A program made the position numbers and the translations under genes. Below the pieces are notes generated by a model that saw only the letters and a program-made list of their open reading frames with translations, made no database searches and had not been told where the DNA came from. Positions 36,401 to 47,579 of a stretch of 64,000 nucleotides of DNA are shown piece after piece (the stretch's first letter is position 1; each line of letters starts with the position of its first letter). Source of the DNA: Heliocidaris tuberculata (Eukaryota > Echinodermata > Echinoidea > Camarodonta > Echinometridae); contig CM046842.1 of NCBI GenBank assembly GCA_025618425.1, positions 30,059,581 to 30,123,580 of the forward strand. Reading direction: 5' to 3'.

Positions 36401-39400
36401 TCATTCTAAGTAAAAACAGATTGACTTCTATCCCGAGTGATGCTTTGCCGTGGTCTACCAGTATTACCAAATTTGATTTAAGTGGCAACAGCATTTCCTT
36501 CATCAATCCGCAGGACTTCATACCCCTTCAGAATTGCTCATTGGAAAAACTGTATCTAGGATCTAATGCCTTAACGAACCTTCCTCTTAAAGTTTTCTCA
36601 TATTTGAATAATGTGACATACTTGTATCTTTCGAAAAACATTTTCCTTGAATTTCACCCCTCCTTCAGTTTAGGAAATGCTGTTATCAGGGAACTTTACT
36701 TAGAATCCTGCAAGATACGTGACATAATTCCATTGAACAAGTCACATGTTTTACTTAGAGAAAGGGCTAAAATCTCTGCTTTAAATCTACGAGAAAATAG
36801 AATACGTTACATCCCTGACTTTGCATTTTGGGGCTTGAATCACACAAAAATTGTTGTGCTTCAGGCAAACCAGATTGCCAGTCTATCAAATAGGTCTTTC
36901 TGTGGACTAGACCACTTGATTCACTTAGATTTATCTTACAATCGCCTAACCACATTAAACTTGGGTATTTTCTCCTGCAATAGAATGTTACAGCAATTAA
37001 AGCTAAAGGGGAATCTGATTGTACATCTATTCATCGGCTCATCAGGTCTATCTCTACTACATGAACTAGACCTTTCACACAATAACATCAAGGACATCGA
37101 AAGCAACAGAAACAACATAACATTTCCTTCACTGGAATACCTTAACCTTTCTTCTAACAAATTCACAGGGATCAGGAAGTATCTACTGTCGGGTTTCACC
37201 AATCTCAAAGTACTGAACATGTCAAACAATAACATCTACAATGTATACTCTCCAAAGTCTTTCACAAATCTAAGGTATCTCACAGAGCTTTACCTCACCA
37301 ATGAACGTTACCAAATTATCAACATGGCATTCTGCTACCTGGAGGCTCTACGCATTTTGGATTTATCATTTACACCAGTGAAATTAGCCTCCAAGAGTCA
37401 ATTTACAAACACCTCATCTCTCAATAGGCTTATCCTGCGTGAAAACAGTCTGAAGAGTGAAGATTTGTACAATATCACGACTAAACAATCTCTGTTTGAG
37501 GGGCTGGACTCTTTGGTAAGTCTGCATCTACAGTGGAATCAGCTTGACATGTTAGCACCTGGTACTTTTGATCCCCTGAGGAAACTCAGAATTCTGTACC
37601 TGTCTCAGTCTTCTATTAAAGTTCTGAGTCCCAGAGTTTTCAGACGCCTGACTTCTCTCGCAACATTAGATCTTCATGATAATGAGCTCTTAACACTCCC
37701 TCCTGATCTACTTCAAGAGCAGTACAAGCTTGGTGTCCTGTTCATAAACAACAACAAACTTGAGACAATTCCTAGGACTCTACTCAATGAAACCCCCTCT
37801 CTGCACACACTGCATATGCAAGGAAACCGGATCACTACAATAGAACCAAAGACAATGTTTCCAACAAACAGAACACTGCATCTAGATGCTTCTGGAAACC
37901 CATTTTCCTGCACATGCGATTTGAGCTGGTTTGTGAAGTGGCTCCGTTCCGGCACTGTTGAACTCAGGTATCCAGAAAAGACTTTTTGCTCGCTCACTTC
38001 CATCAAAGAAGAAATGAATTCACCAATCCTTTCATTCAACCCTGACCAGTACTGTGGCATTGATATTGTGATGATCACAGGTGCATCTTTTTCAGTCGTT
38101 CTGGTTGGGGTGATTTGCGTGGTGGCTTACAGAAAGCGCTGGTGGTTGAACTACAAAGTCTTCCTTCTCAAGCTAGCTATCTTTGGCTACATGGAAATAA
38201 ACCAAGACTTTGATGCCCAAGACTATGAGTATCAGCTCAACCTTATGTACATTGAAGATGACCAGGAGTGGGTGGACCGGGTCATGAAGCCAACGCTGCA
38301 AGAAAGGTTTCCACATCTGCAAAAAGTGGTCTTCGGTGACAACAATCTCAATATCGAGATGTTCTACATCAATGCTCTTCATTATGCCATTGAGAACAGC
38401 TTCAAGACTGTCCTGTTGCTAAGCAACAACTCAGTGGATGATGCCTGGTTCCTAACCAAGATGCGCATATCCCTAGAACATCTCAATGATACTAGACTGG
38501 ACAAGGTCATACTGATATTCCTAGAAGACATCCAGGATGATGACCTCCCTTACCTAGCCCGGTTATTCCTGAGTAAGAACAAACCTTACATGCTGTGGAC
38601 AGAGGATGAAGATGGCCAGGAACTCTTTTGGGCCCAGTTTGAGAAGAGCATGAGGGCAAACAGGGTACTCAATAGTGTTATTCCTGTTTAGCAAAAACAG
38701 CTCTGAAACAGAGTGTCCATAAACTCACGAAAGTGCCTTATGGCCAAGGACAAGTAACTCTGTCAGTCAAAGAACAATTTGGAGATCTTTTTTTTTTGTG
38801 ATGCCTTTCCAAGTGATCACTGGTAATGTTCTTGTTACAAAGAACAGAATTGTAACATTCAAAACCCTGCATGCAGAGATCTAATTACGAGTGAGTCTCG
38901 ACAGATCTTTTTCTCTTGAAAACCGAGCCTTGAGTGTTTTGCACTGGACGATATTACTACTATCAATATGAGCACTTGGGACAATGAATTCTTAAAATAT
39001 TTAAGCTTGTTGCAATCATGTCTATCAAACTCCAGTGTGGTTGGGTTGTCTATTGTATGGTTGTTAGGGAGTTTATCTCTTTGCAAAGTTTTGCAAATAT
39101 CATGAAATGTGGCTTGAAGTAGCATTACACCGTAATAATTATGAATATGAAATCCTAGTCATAGATTCTGTAGTATTTTCATGAAAATTAAAAAAAATAT
39201 GTTGATGCCTATTATGGGGTGCCAAGTGTAACAAATCAATCAGGCCAACTGTTTTCATGAATTATATCTTTCCAAGACCAATTTCAAGGACAACATCAAT
39301 TGCTAAGTTTGATTTCATTGCAAAATTCTTGATTTTATTACAGATCCTAAGTGTTACACTTGGCACCCCAATAGCTAAATAACATTTTCCGACCTGCATA

Positions 39401-39475
39401 AAATTGAATTTAAAATCTCACGGTTATTTACGTGTAAATTCATGAAAAGTCAGATTCCACTTCCGACACGGTATT
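33480..39475 (+). repeat. Segmental tandem duplication, copy 1 (holds intact TLR)
   Basis: About 2 kb of 5' flank and 0.8 kb of 3' flank of the intact TLR are alignable by eye to the flanks of the second copy (50160-55830). Examples are ACTCTTGCAATGCTCTC, AGGAACTGCTTGATTAGG and CCAGAGTTATGAGC upstream, and AAGAACAATTTGGAGAT downstream. Copy 1 alone has insertions near 34163-34331 (a TA-flanked MITE-like piece) and 35545-35712 (a short retroelement end with AATAAA and an ATTGA-type tail), plus roughly 540 bp near 33550-34100 that copy 2 lacks. Confidence 0.85.
35962..38691 (+). CDS. Toll-like receptor, single exon, intact
   Basis: This is a 909-codon uninterrupted receptor gene, probably a pattern-recognition receptor signalling through its TIR domain. 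An N-terminal signal peptide spans about residues 8-28 (LLCLSIVCVMSLL). Many leucine-rich repeats of the form LxxLxLxxNxL follow, from about residue 70 to 640. Then come an LRR C-terminal cap with CTCDLSWFVKWL (~650) and two further Cys, a membrane segment (~701-724: VVLVGVICVVAYRKRW), and a C-terminal TIR domain (~755-905). TIR box 3 (FW, in ELFWAQFEK) is clear. Boxes 1 and 2 are divergent: YEYQLNLMY and GDNNLNIEM in place of the usual YDAFISY and RDxxPG. The start was chosen as the first ATG with a good signal peptide. No intron is needed, as in most echinoid TLRs. It lies antisense inside an intron of the BAF53-like gene. The ligand is unknown. Confidence 0.95.
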   Translation: MSSSKASRVLLCLSIVCVMSLLSRAVLAKRVPGTRSTVSPSGCQLRNTSLGTKATCTHLNLKSVPQDLPRNTVTLDLSFNKITTLYNESFTHLPDIITLGLTNNILVKIENSTFAPLVYLRELSLSKNRLVSLPSGLFGVNRLLSTLILSKNRLTSIPSDALPWSTSITKFDLSGNSISFINPQDFIPLQNCSLEKLYLGSNALTNLPLKVFSYLNNVTYLYLSKNIFLEFHPSFSLGNAVIRELYLESCKIRDIIPLNKSHVLLRERAKISALNLRENRIRYIPDFAFWGLNHTKIVVLQANQIASLSNRSFCGLDHLIHLDLSYNRLTTLNLGIFSCNRMLQQLKLKGNLIVHLFIGSSGLSLLHELDLSHNNIKDIESNRNNITFPSLEYLNLSSNKFTGIRKYLLSGFTNLKVLNMSNNNIYNVYSPKSFTNLRYLTELYLTNERYQIINMAFCYLEALRILDLSFTPVKLASKSQFTNTSSLNRLILRENSLKSEDLYNITTKQSLFEGLDSLVSLHLQWNQLDMLAPGTFDPLRKLRILYLSQSSIKVLSPRVFRRLTSLATLDLHDNELLTLPPDLLQEQYKLGVLFINNNKLETIPRTLLNETPSLHTLHMQGNRITTIEPKTMFPTNRTLHLDASGNPFSCTCDLSWFVKWLRSGTVELRYPEKTFCSLTSIKEEMNSPILSFNPDQYCGIDIVMITGASFSVVLVGVICVVAYRKRWWLNYKVFLLKLAIFGYMEINQDFDAQDYEYQLNLMYIEDDQEWVDRVMKPTLQERFPHLQKVVFGDNNLNIEMFYINALHYAIENSFKTVLLLSNNSVDDAWFLTKMRISLEHLNDTRLDKVILIFLEDIQDDDLPYLARLFLSKNKPYMLWTEDEDGQELFWAQFEKSMRANRVLNSVIPV

Positions 39476-39486
39476 TCAGGATATAA

Positions 39487-39668
39487 TGTCTAGTAACACA
39501 TTGATCTACATTTGCTACTCTGCACTCAGGAGCAGTAAATGGGTACCTGGTAGTACTTTATTCCTTGAATGCTTTCAGTGCCTTAGGGCAGCTGGTCTAA
39601 AGCGAGGGTAATAATAGTAGTACTTTGTAGGTGCCTTGAGCATCCCCTGGGATGGATATGTGCATAAT
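39487..39668 (+). mobile_element. SINE body/3' end fragment
   Basis: It contains TGATCTACATTTGCTACTCTG, GTAAATGGGTACCTGGTAG, GGGTAATAATAGTAG and the 3' signature GTAGGTGCCTTGAGCATC. It lacks the tRNA-like head. Confidence 0.65.
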
Positions 39669-39671
39669 ACA

Positions 39672-39862
39672 GTCAAACCTACTTTAGCGACCACCTGTAC
39701 AGAAGGACCACCTGTCTATAAAGACCACACTTTTTGTTTCCCTTGAATAGCATTTCTCCTTGAAACATGTATTAAAGGAACCTGTCCATAAAGACCACCT
39801 GCTCATAAAGACCGCTTTTCGTGTCTCCCTTGAGTGGTCTTTATAGACAGGTTTCACTGTAT
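39672..39862. mobile_element. GACCACCTG MITE, complete copy
   Basis: This runs from CAAACCTACTTTAGCGACC to GTGGTCTTTATAGACAGGTT, with internal repeats of AAAGACCACCTG and CTCCCTTGAGTGGTC. It lies directly after a SINE fragment. Confidence 0.75.
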
Positions 39863-40931
39863 AAATATAGCTATTATCCTACAATATAATAAGCTACATG
39901 TAAGTATTTTGGGGAGTTTTCTTTGTTTTGAATAGGCGCCCCCCCCCCCCCCCCGGCTCCATTGGTCCCCTTCTTTCGGTGCGTACGTGTGGGGAATGCT
40001 TCTTGGGTGCTTGGGACGTACCTTTTAAGGATCCCAGTGCCATCCATATTTAAATAATTTTTTAAATTGTAATTTCTGGAGGGAACTGGTCACTATTTGT
40101 ACACGTGAGCGAGTGCTCTTGAACAAATGCTTCGTACTCACTCTGTATGTTGATCGCTTTTTACACGTGGACGAGTGTACCCTTGTTTATTGCTCAGCCC
40201 TACAGGGGAGGAAGTTCAGTTAGTCTCACTGTATGCATGTGCATGGTGATGATATCGACAGGGAGATGGGAGTTTGAGTTAAAACTCCCATCTTCCAGCT
40301 TCAATTTTTTTAGATTAAATTAATTGTTCCACTTGTTCTGTGGAAACTTCTTTACCACATCATTTTTCGAACTTTCTTTCACTTAAGTATTCTAGTTTTT
40401 TATGTAACTGAAATGTCATGAATGATAACATACTTTTTTTTGTTCGTTTTCTTCTGTGCCGGTGAAAAGTGCAGAACAAACAACTTTTCGTCGCTGCATT
40501 GTCGGCATGGCTGTGCTTGGATGTTCTGTATCGGCATACCTATTATTCTACTCAATCTCTCACTGTTGATTTACATACATGTACAACATCTTTATATCTT
40601 CATCTCCCTGTATTTCCTTTTTTTGCTCAGGCTCTCATGTATTTCCCCATATCTGTATCTACTACAATAGGCCTACAACGTACATGTATCTTTCTGTGTT
40701 TTTCTCTTTTGCTTTTATGTGGGCCTGTTTGATACTCTTCTTTCAATCTCCTGCAAATAGGGAATATCATTTTTATCAACAGTTAAACAGACAGGAATGA
40801 GGAAAATGGTCCTCATATTATGGGAAACAAGGTCAAATAAGGTCAAATAATGAAGTGGTACCAATATAAATTGTAAAAGTAGTAATATCGGCATTATCGC
40901 TGAACTTGGAAGATATCCTCTTATCATTGAG

Positions 40932-41640
40932 GTGCTAATTAATACTCTTAAATACTGGATAAGAAGGCGTAATATTGATCAAGATATGTATGATAGTTAT
41001 ATTGAAAACAAACGACTCTATGAAATCAACGAGTACTGCTGGTTAAGAAACATAAAAAAGATTTTAGATACTGTAGACATCTGTAATGATATAGAAATGT
41101 GTGAACCAGATGATGTACAAATGACCGACTGTGAGGGTAAGCTACAAGATATATTTAATAACCAAATAAAACTTGACCTTTTCCATGATAAAAACAATGG
41201 AGAGGGTAACAAATTGCGGACATATCTATTATTCAAAACTTTCATCAAAGAAGAAAAATATCTAAAAATTCTTACTGATAGAAACATAGACAAAACATCT
41301 GCAAACTTCGCATAAGTTGACATAACCTACCAATTGAAAAAGGAAGATACATCGCCCTCACAAAATACCAGCAAATATACGTTTTTGTGAAGAATGTAGT
41401 ATGTAAACTGTAGGAGACGAATTCCATTATGTCATGCAATGTGATAAATTTAGAATAAGAAGAGAACTATTTTTTAAATAATCTTAAAGCACTCAATGAT
41501 AACTTTGATTAACATAAACAGTATGGAGAAATTCATATTCATTATGTCACTCAAAGAAGACGCTCTCATAAAAGAATTTGCCAATTTTTTGCGATGTACT
41601 ATTGATCAACGTGGTAACCTTTAAATTGTTTATTATTAGA
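40932..41640 (+). pseudogene. LINE reverse-transcriptase ORF, C-terminal fragment
   Basis: An open frame (40932-41315) ends NKLRTYLLFKTFIKEEKYLK and TDRNIDKTSANF. After frame breaks it continues with HNLPIEKGRYIALTK and then DEFHYVMQCDKFRIRRELF, the cysteine-bearing C-terminal tail typical of invertebrate non-LTR retrotransposons. It is 5'-truncated and frameshifted, hence dead. The family (Jockey, CR1 or RTE type) is not certain. Confidence 0.65.
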
Positions 41641-41810
41641 CATATCTATATATAGTGTATATTATGTATATAATTCTTTTAATGGCTCTTTTCCTCATCA
41701 CCTTACACTACTTGTAAATAATCTGATAATTAATATTTCATGAAAGAGCATGTCTAGTTGATCAATTATGAGTATTTTGTTTTTGTTTGTTTCGAGTGCT
41801 ATACTATACT

Positions 41811-42412
41811 AGTGCTGGTATCGGCATGGAAAATCTATGTCGCCATGTCGCAATAAAATTATCGCCGATGTCGACATGTGTCGACATCTGGACATGAGTC
41901 AAACAAGTCTAAACTCGGGTCGCTCCCGTAGTGACCGTACACTATTAAACCAGAGTTACCCGACACAAATTCACAAGAGCTTTACATGGAATACATGCAC
42001 TATGTCCTCACGGGCTCACACTCGCAGTCATACTCACTTACAGTTCTCAAAGATGCACACTGTCAACTATTTGCCCCAAAATTTGTTTTGTATGATCCAA
42101 TTTATCAAGCATTAATGAAAGTCATGTGGTGCGAGTCAGCTAGTGTCGCAGATCTAGGCATGTACGTGTACGTAATGTATACCGGTCGTCGCAGCTACAT
42201 GTTTGTAGATACGCAGCGATCGTGTCGGCGCGCGCGCTGCTAATGCGTATGTGAAACAAATCACGTACGCGCGCACGACGCCACGGCGAGGTACATGTAA
42301 AAAGACCCATTTTATGTCGCCATCGGAGCATGCGTGTCGACATGTCGGCAAAGTCCAAAACCAGTACTTTTGTCGCCATAGTGGCGACATCAGGCGTGTC
42401 GATACCAGCACT
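41811..42412 (+). mobile_element. ~600-bp DNA transposon, 10-bp target duplication, copy 1
   Basis: The ends are AGTGCTGGTATCGGCA and, as complement, AGTGCTGGTATCGACA. The element is flanked by ATACTATACT at 41801-41810 and again at 42413-42422. Subterminal regions are rich in TGTCGCCA and GTCGACA. A 92-codon open frame (41837-42115) is shared with copy 2 but resembles no transposase I know. This is a non-autonomous element; a 10-bp duplication would fit Mutator-like or IS4-like groups, but the class is not determined. Confidence 0.88.
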
Positions 42413-42559
42413 ATACTATACTCACGATATATTGTTCTGTTTTTGTCATAACTGTGTTACTCTTAATATTATTATTATCATTATTATTGTTCTGATTACT
42501 GCTGTTATATTCGAGCAAAATATTGATGGATATGTCAATGAAGTTCAATGAATAAATAC

Positions 42560-42905
42560 ATACATACATACATGTAGGTACTTTAGCAGTCTTTAACTGA
42601 TCTGATATTTGTCCAGAGATAAAGGATTCATTAAAAAGCCAACACAGATGCTTTGCATACAAAAATATGGTCTTTTTAACAAACGTTGGATCTATGTCAT
42701 CATATCCAGCACTTTTATCCACTTTCAATTCTTTAGCATGGTAATTATTTCTGTTTCAGTAACAGGTTTCAGAAATGGAGAATTCATATAACTGCCTGTC
42801 AGTTACTGTTTAAAATCTTTTCTCAATGCAGGTGTCAAATGATTTACAAGAGAACTTGCAATTTTACTGAAATACTCATTAAATGCCTCTGACATTTCAA
42901 GTTGA
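42560..42905 (-). pseudogene. LINE reverse-transcriptase fragment
   Basis: The minus strand reads EAFNEYFSKIASSLVNHL upstream, then KSAGYDDIDPTFVKK and LCWLFNESFISGQISDQLK. This is the start of a non-LTR reverse transcriptase domain (KSxGxDDI... LFNxSLxxGxxPDxLKxAKV). Frameshifts and stops are present. It is cut at the right by the MITE at 42926. Confidence 0.75.
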
Positions 42906-42925
42906 TGAGTTCTTTCAGACTGAAT

Positions 42926-43118
42926 GGCCCGAATTCACAAAGGAGGTTTGGTTTAAACCATGGTTTAAACCCCCTCCTGGGGTTTTTTAAGCGTATGTGC
43001 ACACGGAATCCGATCCAATCATATATTTTCTTTGAGCGCGCGCATGGGCAATGTGCGTTTATTTACGCTTATTTTAGTACGCTTACGGAGGTTTAAACCT
43101 CCTTTGTGAATTCGGGCC
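42926..43118. mobile_element. MITE GGCCCGAATTCACAAAGG
   Basis: A 193-bp element with ends GGCCCGAATTCACAAAGGAG, then GTTT, and the complement. AAT occurs on both sides, which could be a 3-bp Harbinger-type duplication. It interrupts a LINE fragment. A fragment of the same family is at 45868-45889. Confidence 0.75.
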
Positions 43119-43779
43119 AATGAGTTTGTATGCTGTGTATTGGTACACTGAATATTTAGGTCACTGTTTTGCTGTTTGGAATCACCATGATTTTTTGTTG
43201 GTATTACTCCTTAGGTACCGGGTTAAATTGCTGGCTCCACTCGCTGAATTTTGCCGTGTTATCATGGCGTGCCTTGGGATTGGGATAGTTAAAATGGTCT
43301 TGGAATGTATTTTGGCACATTATTTTTTCTTTTTATAATTTCATGATGTATGTTCTCACTGTCGCAGATCTTTGGGTCCGGTTCAGGCTCTATACAATAA
43401 TATGAATTATGATGATAAAGATTTGAGGAGAAGAGTTTTGGAAAGTGTAATCTTTTGGTAACTTGAGTAGGAGTAAATTTTTGATTGTATGGAATAAAGT
43501 GCAATTTGTGATTGAGAAATTGGGTATGGAGCCTGTTCCGGCTTGGGGATCTTTGAACGGGGGAAGCACTCCTCCATATGTGTGCTATGGGGCGGGGGGT
43601 CTTTGAGGGAGCTGTGCTTTCTTGGACACGATACATTGTAACTTAATCATGGTGGTTCTCTCTTATATGTCTTTTTAGGTGCTCTGTCGTAGACAGATCA
43701 CCTCTTAATTTCGTCAGAATTTTCTTTATTATTTATGTATTTATTTATTCATTCATTTTTATTTTTCCGGCACTTTCTT

Positions 43780-44880
43780 GTGAACACAATTTCTCAAGAT
43801 CGGCAAGATCAATTTTCTTCAAATTTTCGTCAATTATCAGGCCCTATGAGATCAAGTTCCTGTATCTTTTTCAAGGTCATCAGGTCATCGTGACGTCATC
43901 CATGCGCCATTTTGTGAAATCACATTATCGATCATATCTTCATAACGAGTCATCAAAAATGAACCATATTTAACACACATGAACTTCAGGTCAAGGGTCA
44001 ATGTAACATGTCAGCAAAAATCTGCGCGCACATCACGACGCACACGTACGTGCGCGTCAGAATTTAGAAATGCTCAAAATCACTTTTTAATCAAATTAGA
44101 GTACGGTTCAGGACATTTTAAGCATTTCAAAATTTTCCATGCGTGAAAACGCTGTTTTTTGCATGGTTTGTATTCCTGACACTAATCTTGACAATTTCCA
44201 ACTATTTACAGTCATTCTCAACCTTCTATAATGCCACAAGCGTGCGTCAAACTTTGAAATTCGTGCGCGTCAATGGGCAATATAATGTAAAAAGTGGTAA
44301 AGACATGTCTATATAAAATCTGCCATAGCTCGTCAGAATGCATGGAAACCCCCCAATTTTTTTTAACATATTCTGAAAGCCTATGAGTTGTAAATATGAA
44401 TTCATGAAAAAAAATTGGGGGTCGATCCATCGGAACGCCGTCATATTTGCATATGAACTCAAAAATTCGATTTTGAAAAAATGACATCATAATTTTTGTA
44501 TTCATTTGACAATATTTCAGTTAATAGGTTGTCGATTTTCTTCCAAATTTTGATATGTTGTAGCTGAGGCAATTCTCTACAAGACCAGTAATCACCATTT
44601 TCCATTTTGACAAAGGGATCATGGTATATTTTTGCGATTAATGGAGGCATGTCAATTTTTCACATTTTGCGTGTATTCTCTATGGGACATGACTTTTTCT
44701 CAAATCTTGATTCTACTTTCCCGTCTTCTTTGAGCAGTATCTCTGTAATTTCTGCTCGATTTTCTTCCAAATTTTAGTATGTTATAGCTGAGACTATGAG
44801 CTTTCATAAATGTGCTCTCCAATTTTTGATCAAATGACGGGATCATGCCCATTATTTAACTACAAAATGTCATTTGACAA
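43780..44880. repeat. Unclassified interspersed repeat block
   Basis: CAAGGTCATCAGGTCATCGT, GATGTCATCCA-like and GCGCCATTTTGTGAAA motifs recur in a second copy at 48950-49300 (CAAGGTCATGAGGTTATCGT, CAGGCGCCATTTTGTGAAA). Within the block, GATTTTCTTCCAAATTTT occurs repeatedly. Minus-strand open frames of up to 95 codons are not recognisable proteins. Confidence 0.6.
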
Positions 44881-44889
44881 TCCCTTTGT

Positions 44890-47021
44890 CAGGCCTTCAT
44901 TTTTGAGGAGCGCGATCGCACTGGCGCTCTTACCGCGCTCCTCAAGCCATAGTCAGAAGCACTAACGACAGCGCTCCTTATTTTTTTTCCATAGTAGCCT
45001 ACATATTAAAACCTCTTCTGTAAAAACAATGTCATGTTAGAGTGCTTATTACGAAAACAAACCAGTGCTTTATTACGAAAACAAACCAGTGCTTTATTAC
45101 GAAAACAAACCATCAGTGTTCCCGGCCCGACCATAGTCGATGCCCAATTCACAACTCACGTAGTTTCACGTCACGTACCGCACCGTATACCACCGGCACC
45201 AGGCGCCGGGCCCAGTCCTATGCTAAAGCTACGCAGGTCCAGCTACACACCATACAAATCACATACACGCCAATGCGACGCGTTCAAATTGGGGTAAAAT
45301 ACACAGCGATACACACAGCCAATATCAATATCAAGATTTGCATTCATTTATTGCATGTGCGTAGCTTTAGGACCTCTCATTTTCCAGAACAAAATTTTGA
45401 CACCGGGATTGATATCGACCTGAAAGAAGATATGCGTTCTTGACATTTGGCCGTCGTAACTTTCTCCACAAATCAACTTTAGAATATGTAGAATTGGGAT
45501 ATGGAAATGAAATTTGTACAAACCAATGATTTTTATGACTTTCTAGCTGATGAAAACAAAATGCATAGCTTTAGGTCCCCCCATCATACATTCTCCGAAA
45601 TATTCATTATATTGTGACCTCACCAGCGATGTCAGCGAATAAATAATGTCGACTTAAACTAATATTTGCCCTTTCGATACTTCATTCACGCGATTGGGCC
45701 AAATTAACACCAGCCGCCAACTAGCCAGCTGCTTTTGACCAATCAGATCCCACCATTCCTCGCCCATTCATAAAAGTTTGCTCATAAATTGATTACTAGT
45801 ACTCGTCCAGCTTCGTAATCTAGTACTAAACATGCACATCCACGCCATGAGTAATTTTAATTTAATCCACCTTTGTGAATTCGGGCCATATGCATAGTCA
45901 AAGAAGGTTCTATCAAGGCCTGGGCTGATTCGATCGATGGGATCGCTACTGCACATATCCATGATCGTGTTTGCAAACAACTCGGAGCAGAACAACTCGA
46001 CTTGAAAAATCATTTTTCCACCGAAATCATCGCCAAATCGTGAAATCGAAATCAATTTCAAATTCACGATTTGGTAATAATTTCGGTGGAAAACCCATGC
46101 TTTTTCAAGTCAAGTTGTTCTGCTCCGTGTTGTAATGCAGACCCAATCGCTGGGATATAGATGCGCAGTAGTGATGCGCAGTAGCGATCTCATCTATCGA
46201 ATTGGCCCAGGCCTCAACTTCTTTATGTTTAAAGTTAGACCTAATGTTAGATTACAAAACTGGACCTATTTCTAAAATGTTTAGATTTTCTAACCATTTT
46301 CAAAATAGGATATTGTCAGAATGAATTATAAAATACAACTATTAATAAAATTACAAATGAGTGAAGCTTATATCCAACAAGAATAATTGTCAGACTCAGA
46401 GTAAAAAAAAAAAACGGTCAAGTAGACCCTAATAATTTTCCACATTCAATCGACCCCTAATGTTACTGATTTATTTGCATGAAGAAGAAGAAAATACTTT
46501 TCAGTATTATAAACAAAAATTATCACATTGGGGTTAAGGAGGTGGGTTTGGACTGGAGGTTTTTTTGTTTTGTTTTTTGTTTGTTTGTTTTTTCTAAACC
46601 ACTTTGGGGGGGGGGGGGTTGCCAGAATTGTTATTGTCCACATTCATTTGTAATTTCACATTTAGAGGGTACAAATGAATGTGGATCTTTCAGAAATTTC
46701 CTGAAATTGGGAGCATTTAAAGTTACAATTAACCATGGGTCATGATGAAAACGAAGACAAAATCACGGTAAATAAAACAAATGCAAGGTTGAAAAACATT
46801 TTTTAATTGTTAATGGTCATCATTTATTTGTGTTTCGCAGAATAATCAATAGGTACAGTATTGCATTACAATTTTATGGAAAATTGACATTTTAGCACCT
46901 TTTATTAAATTGAGCTCCTCAAAAAGCACAGGAGAGTGATTTTAAGGAACTCAACTGAGCTCCTCGAAAAATAAGGAGTGTGATTTATGGAGCTCCACCA
47001 AATTCTAAATGTGAAGGCCTG
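44890..47021. mobile_element. ~2.1-kb element with CAGGCCTTCA ends
   Basis: The left end is CAGGCCTTCATTTTTGAGGAG and the complement of the right end CAGGCCTTCACATTTAGAATT. Both are followed inward by GAGCTCC/GAGGAGC repeats. CTTTGT occurs directly outside both ends (44884-44889 and 47022-47027). The interior includes a 24-bp x3 repeat (45041-45112) and a nested hairpin (45917-46212). No transposase was recognised, so it is probably a non-autonomous hAT-like element. Confidence 0.55.
45917..46212. mobile_element. Nested long hairpin element
   Basis: An almost complete palindrome of 296 bp. GGCCTGGGCTGATTCGATCG opens it and its counterpart closes it. GGAGCAGAACAACTCGACTT and AAGTCAAGTTGTTCTGCTCC form the inner arms. 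Confidence 0.75.
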
Positions 47022-47052
47022 CTTTGTTCGTTTATGTGTTATCTCTATTGGA

Positions 47053-47121
47053 AATATTTTGGTCCATTGGTAAAGCACTTGCCTCCCATTCCGGCGACCC
47101 CAGTTCGATTCCCGGTGGGTC
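47053..47121 (+). mobile_element. tRNA-like SINE head
   Basis: GGTCCATTGGTAAAGCACTT resembles an A box and CAGTTCGATTCCCGGTGGG a tRNA T-arm with B box. The 5' acceptor strand does not pair with the 3' GGGTCCA, and a poly-T tract follows. Most likely a retroposed tRNA-like head and not a working tRNA gene. Confidence 0.45.
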
Positions 47122-47579
47122 CATTTTTTTTTTTCCCTTTCATTTTACCATCTTCTTCGACTATTATAACATATACCATCACAAACAATGTAATAAACTG
47201 CCTAATTTTACGTGTTGTGTCTATTGGAAAGTAGTGTGCAGTAGTTTGTGTACAATCTCATTCCCTGTCGTGTATTAAAGGGTCTCTGAGGTCAAAAAAA
47301 ATAATTTGTATACAATTAGAATGTATAAAATTAACCCCAAATAACTTTACCCGGCATTCTACAGGTTAGCGGTTAAGGAGTTTGAAGAGAATAAAGGACA
47401 GCGTGAACGAACGACGCGCGGAACTCAACTGGAGTTGAGTTCCGCGCGAGCAGTTTTCTATGCGTGTGCGTTTTTTTATGTGTGCACGTTCGGCGAAAGC
47501 CAAGACGTGATAGTGGAATTATCGCGATCGCACTATCGCGTTGTCGTCTGCTATGTACAGCCCCGGGGCTGACAAACAC

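Noticed and set aside
41837..42115. 92-codon frame conserved in two loci (also 55398-55676)
   Set aside because: Conservation is explained by two recent copies of one transposon; no transposase motif is visible.
47053..47121. Functional tRNA gene (Gly-like)
   Set aside because: Good T-arm and A box, but the acceptor stem does not pair and a poly-T tract follows; more likely a SINE head.
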